Notes under the pieces: generated by a model
Databases searched by the model: none
The model's input: only the letters and a program-made list of their open reading frames with translations
What the model was told of the DNA's origin: nothing
Position numbers and translations under genes: made by a program
Shown: positions 30,656 to 34,508 of the stretch, piece by piece
Layout: the number at the start of each line of letters is the position of its first letter
How positions within the stretch are numbered: position 1 is the first letter of the stretch
Origin: Clostridia bacterium
Lineage (GTDB): Bacteria > Bacillota > Clostridia > Oscillospirales > CAG-272
Direction of reading: 5' to 3'
Assembly: GCA_017468385.1 (NCBI GenBank)
Contig: JAFUIQ010000034.1
Coordinates: forward strand, 1-34,508
Length of the DNA: 34,508 bases

Positions 30656-30692
30656 GGAAAAACAGCCGCAGCGATCGCTGCGGCTGTTTTTT
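30656..30692 (-). terminator. Terminator of the symporter gene
   Basis: AACAGCCGCAGCG, the centre ATCG and CGCTGCGGCTGTT form a long perfect stem with an A-run on the left (a T-run on the minus strand) and TTTTTTG on the right. It ends the symporter transcript at 30702 and could act in both directions. Confidence 0.9.
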
Positions 30693-30701
30693 GTTCTTTT
30701 G

Positions 30702-32228
30702 TTAGTCATCCAGATGCGCGCTCTGCTCTGCCTGGATCTGCGGATCGTAGGAGAGGAGGGGCGCTTCGTCTTTATTCTTGATCTTGCGGTTGATGTAGTT
30801 GTTGGTGATCTTGATAACCAACGGGAACATCACCACCACGCCGATCAGGTTGGGGATCATCATGAAACCGTTGAAGGTGTCGGACAGATCCCATGCCAGG
30901 GAGGAGGTCATCACCGCACCGAACATAATGGTGATGATGTGGATGATCTTGAAGATGAAGGTGGTCTTGGTGCCGAACAGGTACTCCCACGCTTTCGAGC
31001 CGTAGTGGGACCAGCCCAAAACGGTGGTAAAGGCGAAGAGGAACATGGCGATGGCGATGAATTTCTCACCGATACCGCCCCAGGGGAACACCTGATTGAA
31101 GGCGCCGGCTACCAACGTCGCGTCGGTATAGCCCTCCAGGATGGCACCGGTTTCCAGATTGTACGCGCCGGAAGTGAGAAGCACCAGCGCCGTCATGGTG
31201 CAGACCACCATGGTATCGGCGAACACCTCAAAGATGCCCCACATACCCTGCTTTACGGGTTCTTTGATATTGGAGTTGGAGTGCACCATAACGGAGGAAC
31301 CGAGACCGGCCTCATTGGAGAACACGCCCCGCTTAAAACCCTGGGTCATGGCCGTCTTTACGGCTTCACCGGCAATAGCGCCCACAGCCGCGATGGGAGT
31401 GAATGCGTTGACGAAGATGGCCTTGAAGGCAGGCAGGATGGCGTCGTAGTGGATGCCGACGATGACGATGCTGCCGCAAACGAAGAGGACCACCATGAAG
31501 GGAACCAGTTTTTCTGCCACGTTGGCGATGCGCTTCAGACCGCCGAGCGTGATGAGGGCAGTAAGGGCCATAATTACGGCGCCCAGAAGCACGTTATAGA
31601 GGCTGGAGCCCATCATGGGGATGGAAGACAGCGCCTGCACGTCGAAAGCGCCCGCCACGTTGGCCACGATCTTATTGACCTGGCCCATGGAGCCGATACC
31701 GAAGGAGGCCAGAAGTGTGAAAATACAGAAGAGGATCGCCAGGATTTTGGCGGGGATCTTCATGCCCTTTATCTTGCCGAGACCGTCGGTGATGTAGTAC
31801 ATGGCACCGCCGGACCACTCGCCGTCCTTATTGCGGCGGCGGAAGTACATACCCAGCACGTTTTCGGCGTAGTTGGTCATCATACCGAAGAAGGCGGCCA
31901 CCCACATCCAGAACACGGCACCCGCGCCGCCCAGGCAGATAGCGGTAGCCACACCGGCGATATTACCGGTACCGACGGTGGCGGCCAGAGCGGTACACAG
32001 AGCCTGGAAGGGGGAGATGGTTCCCTTTTCCTTGCTGTGGCCGATGACCTTTTTCGTAAACAAATTGCCGATGGTGGATTTCCACCAAAGCGCCAGGTGG
32101 GATACCTGGAACACTTTTGTGCCCAGAGTCACGATGATACCCGTACCAATCAGCAAAGTCAGACCGGGGATACCCCAGATCTAGTCGTTGATAAGTTTGT
32201 TGATTTCCGTGAGTTTTTCAATAAACAC
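30702..32228 (-). pseudogene. Alanine/glycine:cation symporter (AGCS family) with an in-frame amber codon at position 16
   Basis: This encodes a sodium-coupled transporter for alanine or glycine, with about 10-11 membrane segments. It has GTGNIAGVATAI, the N-terminal GTGIIVTLGTKVFQ and SNEAGLGSSVM motifs of AGCS. Translation should start at the GTG at 32228, which has AAGGAGGAAG just before it: MFIEKLTEINKLIND, then TAG at 32181-32183, then IWGIPGLTLLIGTG in the same frame with no other fault to the end. The stop stands where relatives usually have an aromatic residue, so one change (TGG to TAG) would explain it. The next possible start is the TTG at 32156, which lacks a ribosome site. TAG is a true stop in at least three other genes here. 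It follows a glycine riboswitch, so glycine is a likely substrate. Confidence 0.85.
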
Positions 32229-32248
32229 GGCTTCTTCCTCCTTGAGAA

Positions 32249-32283
32249 AATAAAAAATGCGGTTTGCGTAAAACGCAAACCGC
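32249..32283 (-). terminator. Regulated terminator between the glycine riboswitch and the symporter
   Basis: GCGGTTTGCG, a 5-base loop and CGCAAACCGC form a perfect 10-bp stem (32274-32283 with 32259-32268), followed on the minus strand by ATTTTTTATTTT. It lies after the aptamers and before the gene, so glycine binding probably prevents it from forming. Confidence 0.85.
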
Positions 32284-32317
32284 CAATACAAACAAATACA
32301 GAACGAAAAAGTGTTGA

Positions 32318-32475
32318 CTTTGTCCTTTTGCCTGAGAGATTAGCGTAAAATCGCTTTGCACCTTCGGCACTCAATTGAATGAGCTTCTCCAAAGTTATGT
32401 CGGTCGGCAGTCCTCATCCTCGCGGACACCTGAGAGCGTTACTCCTTCGGCAGCTTTCGCTATTTCCTGCAGACG
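32318..32475 (-). ncRNA. Tandem glycine riboswitch
   Basis: On the minus strand two aptamers follow each other. Aptamer 1 (about 32475-32402) has GCTGCCGAAGGAG and CGCTCTCAGG. Aptamer 2 (about 32395-32318) has GTGCCGAAGGTGCAAAG and CTCTCAGGCAAAAGGAC, the best-known glycine riboswitch signature. The short linker between them is typical of cooperative tandem switches. Such switches usually turn genes on when glycine is high. In 32229-32609 I see only the riboswitch, its promoter and the regulated terminator, and no other gene. Confidence 0.95.
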
Positions 32476-32501
32476 TCATACATATTTATTCAGTTTTCGA
32501 T

Positions 32502-32530
32502 ATTATACTACGAATATTTACACAACGCAA
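32502..32530 (-). promoter_or_regulatory. Promoter of the glycine riboswitch-symporter transcript
   Basis: -35 TTGCGT (32530-32525), a 17-bp spacer and -10 TATAAT (32507-32502) on the minus strand. Confidence 0.75.
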
Positions 32531-32609
32531 TAGGTTTTTCACAAAAAATGTGGATTTCGTTCATTTTTCACATAATTTTGCGAAATGGCAGGGGATTATA
32601 CGGCATATT

Positions 32610-33470
32610 TCACGCCTTTTTCTTCCGAAAGCGGCGGACAATCAACACCACCAGCAGGCAGATACCCAGACAAATGGAGACACCCACACTCAGAACGCCG
32701 ACCAAAAATGCCACTCCCACCAATCCGATCAGATAGACAGGCGGGCCGCCCGAAACAGTCGCTGTAAGTCTATCCCCGGAAAGATCCAGCGCCAGATGGA
32801 CACCGCCGGGGAATCTGTCATTCACAAGCACTTCATTGGAAACACCAAGCACGCGGCCATTTGCATCTACATAGGCCATTTTGGCGGATTTGTATGCGGT
32901 GCGAAGGTATTCGAAGTCGTACTCCGCGTCGGGGATGCCGTAATATGTATAATAATATCCGCGGGATTCCTCCCGGATATCCAGATTCCATTGTGCTTCG
33001 ATCTGCTGCAATTTCTCTTTTGTGTCAGTGCCATAGGCCACATCCACCTCACACTCCATCCGATCGGATATACGGTGTGTTTTCATGCACAATTCTTCCA
33101 GTGTATCCGCATATTCTTCATGCAGTTCCCTGGGAATGCTGAAAAAAATGGTATAATGGGGCCGCCAATCCGACACGGCATCGGCAATATGAAACGTATA
33201 GCTTCTGTATCCGTCCGCGCAGTACCCCACGATCTCGCTGTCCCGGGAGATGCCGTAGGCTTCCCCGTTGGCTTCGTGGTACGGGACGTAGGCCTCATCC
33301 TCGGGGGAGATGGGCAAAAGCAGATCTATGTACGCAGTGTCGGTGGGGATATTAGCTTCATCCACAGAGACGCCGAAAAATTCATCCGGCCGCCAGGCAT
33401 ACACAGGGGTAGGAACGGACAGTAAGGAAACAAGGATCGCGCAAAGGACGACAGACCCTGCTTTTTTCAT
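32610..33470 (-). CDS. Secreted type I membrane protein of unknown function
   Basis: This encodes 286 residues with a signal peptide (1-25, ending PVYAW), an acidic outer domain (about 26-235) and one or two membrane passes at about 242-278, followed by a basic tail RRFRKKK. I recognise no catalytic motif. The design (signal peptide, outer domain, C-terminal anchor) is like that of the 27657-28634 gene, but the sequences are not obviously related. GGAGGTG precedes the ATG. It lies 28 bases downstream of the YwaF-like gene and is probably co-transcribed with it. Confidence 0.75.
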   Translation of the reverse strand: MKKAGSVVLCAILVSLLSVPTPVYAWRPDEFFGVSVDEANIPTDTAYIDLLLPISPEDEAYVPYHEANGEAYGISRDSEIVGYCADGYRSYTFHIADAVSDWRPHYTIFFSIPRELHEEYADTLEELCMKTHRISDRMECEVDVAYGTDTKEKLQQIEAQWNLDIREESRGYYYTYYGIPDAEYDFEYLRTAYKSAKMAYVDANGRVLGVSNEVLVNDRFPGGVHLALDLSGDRLTATVSGGPPVYLIGLVGVAFLVGVLSVGVSICLGICLLVVLIVRRFRKKKA

Positions 33471-33498
33471 AATACACCTCCGTTATGTTCCGCTGAGA

Positions 33499-34263
33499 TT
33501 ACTTCACTACCGCCAACTCCGACGCCCCTTTTTCCCGCTTCATCCGGGCGGCGCATCGGGTGATGGCCCAGACTATGCCCAGATACAAGACCACCAGCGG
33601 GATGGTGCCGTACATATACCAATAGGGAAAGGGGATCGCATGCCAGAAAAACTCCAGGAGGGGATTCCCCTCGGGGGACAGGGAGAACATATAATTCAGC
33701 TCCGCGATCTCGCCCTGCCAATCCAGAATCCCATTCTCCGCCGCATAGCGGTTCAGAAAACGATTGGCGAAATGGACCACGGTATAGATGGCCATGGTAA
33801 TGGCCACCGTATGGGGGGTGGTGCGGAAGTCGAAGCGGATAAGTCCCGTAGTAAAGAGGAGCACGGGCACCGCCACTTCCAGGGTATGGGGGATATAGTA
33901 AAAGAAAAACGCGCCGGAGGGGATAACAAAATCCGCCTGTCCCGTATTGACGATCAGCGCGAGAGCTGCCCCCAGGCACCAGAGCAGTGTAAGCGATCCA
34001 AGGACGCGGTTCCTGGACAGCACCGTCAGGGGGAGAAGGATGGCGTTGATGGAACACATATGTAAAGGGAGATACTCGATGGGAGAATCCCACATAAGCA
34101 GATTGAAAACAATGGCGGCGATGCCGGCAAAGGACAACACAAACAGGATGGCTGTCTGTTGTTTTTGGGGAAGTTTCCGCAGAAGGAAGTGGAGTCCCAC
34201 GATCGTCGCCGCGCTGAGAAGCAATGTGGCGATATGCTGCGGTGTAAAGGTGCCCCAAGGCAT
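33499..34263 (-). CDS. YwaF/TIGR02206-family integral membrane protein
   Basis: This encodes 254 residues with seven membrane segments. The pattern LHMCSINAILLPL, FYYIPHTLEVAVPVLLF, HFANRFLNRY and the late FPYWYMYGTIPL matches the YwaF family, whose function is unknown. The ATG at 34263 was chosen because it follows AAGAGATGAT and the promoter -10, and the longer frame has a poor N-terminus. It is first in an operon with the secreted protein gene. Confidence 0.85.
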   Translation of the reverse strand: MPWGTFTPQHIATLLLSAATIVGLHFLLRKLPQKQQTAILFVLSFAGIAAIVFNLLMWDSPIEYLPLHMCSINAILLPLTVLSRNRVLGSLTLLWCLGAALALIVNTGQADFVIPSGAFFFYYIPHTLEVAVPVLLFTTGLIRFDFRTTPHTVAITMAIYTVVHFANRFLNRYAAENGILDWQGEIAELNYMFSLSPEGNPLLEFFWHAIPFPYWYMYGTIPLVVLYLGIVWAITRCAARMKREKGASELAVVK

Positions 34264-34298
34264 GAGATCATCTCTTTTCGCGTGAGATTGGTAGGTAC

Positions 34299-34327
34299 AG
34301 TATACCACATATACGGAAAAATGGCAA
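34299..34327 (-). promoter_or_regulatory. Promoter of the YwaF-like operon
   Basis: -35 TTGCCA (34327-34322), a 17-bp spacer and -10 TATACT (34304-34299) on the minus strand. Confidence 0.7.
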
Positions 34328-34335
34328 GAGGAGAT

Positions 34336-34358
34336 AAAAAAAGACACCCGCGGGTGTC
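34336..34358 (-). terminator. Terminator after the partial gene at the window end
   Basis: GACACCC, GC and GGGTGTC form a 7-8-bp stem (34343-34358) with seven T's on the minus strand. It stands 13 bases after the stop codon of the partial gene. Confidence 0.85.
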
Positions 34359-34371
34359 CTTCTTCTTATAT

Positions 34372-34508
34372 TCACAACCACGCAAGCAAGCAAAGGATAA
34401 GTGCCATGGCCGTGGGCATCAGGGCAACGAATGCAATCGCTCCGCCGCCTTTTCCTATGGATGTTTTCAGATCGGGCTTGTGTTTTTTCAGTTTTTTCAG
34501 CCCATACA
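34372..34508 (-). CDS. 3' end of a membrane-protein gene (partial)
   Basis: An open minus-strand frame runs from the window edge to the TGA at 34374-34372 (45 codons seen). It has a basic segment (GLKKLKKHKPDLK) and then a hydrophobic end (GGGAIAFVALMPTAMALIL), so this is probably the C-terminal membrane segment of a larger protein. A terminator follows at once. The family cannot be told from this piece. Confidence 0.6.
   Translation of the reverse strand, partial: YGLKKLKKHKPDLKTSIGKGGGAIAFVALMPTAMALILCLLAWL

Noticed and set aside
32181-32183. TAG reassigned as a sense codon (pyrrolysine or alternative code)
   Set aside because: RAYT copy 2, the SLH protein gene and the 27657-28634 gene all end properly at TAG, and no pyrrolysine gene is in the window.
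30654-32348. Long plus-strand open frame opposite the symporter
   Set aside because: It is histidine- and glycine-rich low-complexity translation of the antisense strand; the AGCS motifs are on the minus strand.
34300-34508. CRISPR array or other spacer-repeat structure in the window
   Set aside because: No regularly spaced identical repeats were seen here or elsewhere; the only tandem repeats are the tRNA-tail copies and the PadR operators.

Overview
The window looks like a chromosomal piece of an anaerobic, gut-associated Bacillota, probably class Clostridia (Oscillospirales-like). This is inferred from strong GGAGG-type ribosome sites and sigma-A promoters, an oxygen-sensitive class III ribonucleotide reductase (nrdD/nrdG), a bile salt hydrolase, a tandem glycine riboswitch, an S-layer-homology protein, a YtrA-like GntR operon and a Gram-positive-type SOS box. 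Most of the DNA is GC-rich. The PadR island (about 1.4-3.7 kb), the two REP-associated transposases and the DUF1963 gene are visibly richer in A/T.

Layout. 1-480: a tRNA-Ser(GGA) followed by decaying tandem copies of its 3' end and terminator. 0.48-6.2 kb: a membrane-anchored protein, a PadR/DUF2812/membrane-protein operon with an operator array, a divergent bile salt hydrolase, a GNAT acetyltransferase, a REP-associated transposase (RAYT) and a small membrane protein. 6.4-13.6 kb: nrdD-nrdG, a diacylglycerol-kinase-family lipid kinase, a second RAYT, and a cation:proton antiporter-pyruvate kinase operon.

13.8-23.68 kb is the most unusual region: a compact 12-gene, one-direction, phage-derived operon. 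It encodes small and large terminase, portal, scaffold, major capsid, two head-tail connectors, tail completion, tail tube, distal tail, Gp37-like tail protein, a glycine-rich fibre and a GH25-like protein. It is driven by one promoter whose -35/-10 spacer holds a perfect GAAC-N4-GTTC SOS box, and it ends at a strong terminator. It contains no tape-measure protein, tail chaperones, holin, amidase, integrase, repressor or replication gene. The terminal GH25-like protein has lost three of the four catalytic acids. I read this as a candidate DNA-damage-induced, host-maintained particle (gene-transfer-agent-like or PBSX-like) with a minimal or tape-measure-independent tail.

23.7-34.5 kb: an ECF sigma/anti-sigma-like pair with an ECF-type promoter, a DUF1963 protein, an S-layer-homology protein, and a four-gene GntR-ABC transporter-membrane protein operon with a large inverted-repeat operator. 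These are followed by an alanine/glycine:cation symporter behind a tandem glycine riboswitch, which carries an in-frame amber codon near its start, and then by two membrane-protein genes and the 3' end of another gene. At three separate loci a promoter is built into the terminator of the preceding gene.
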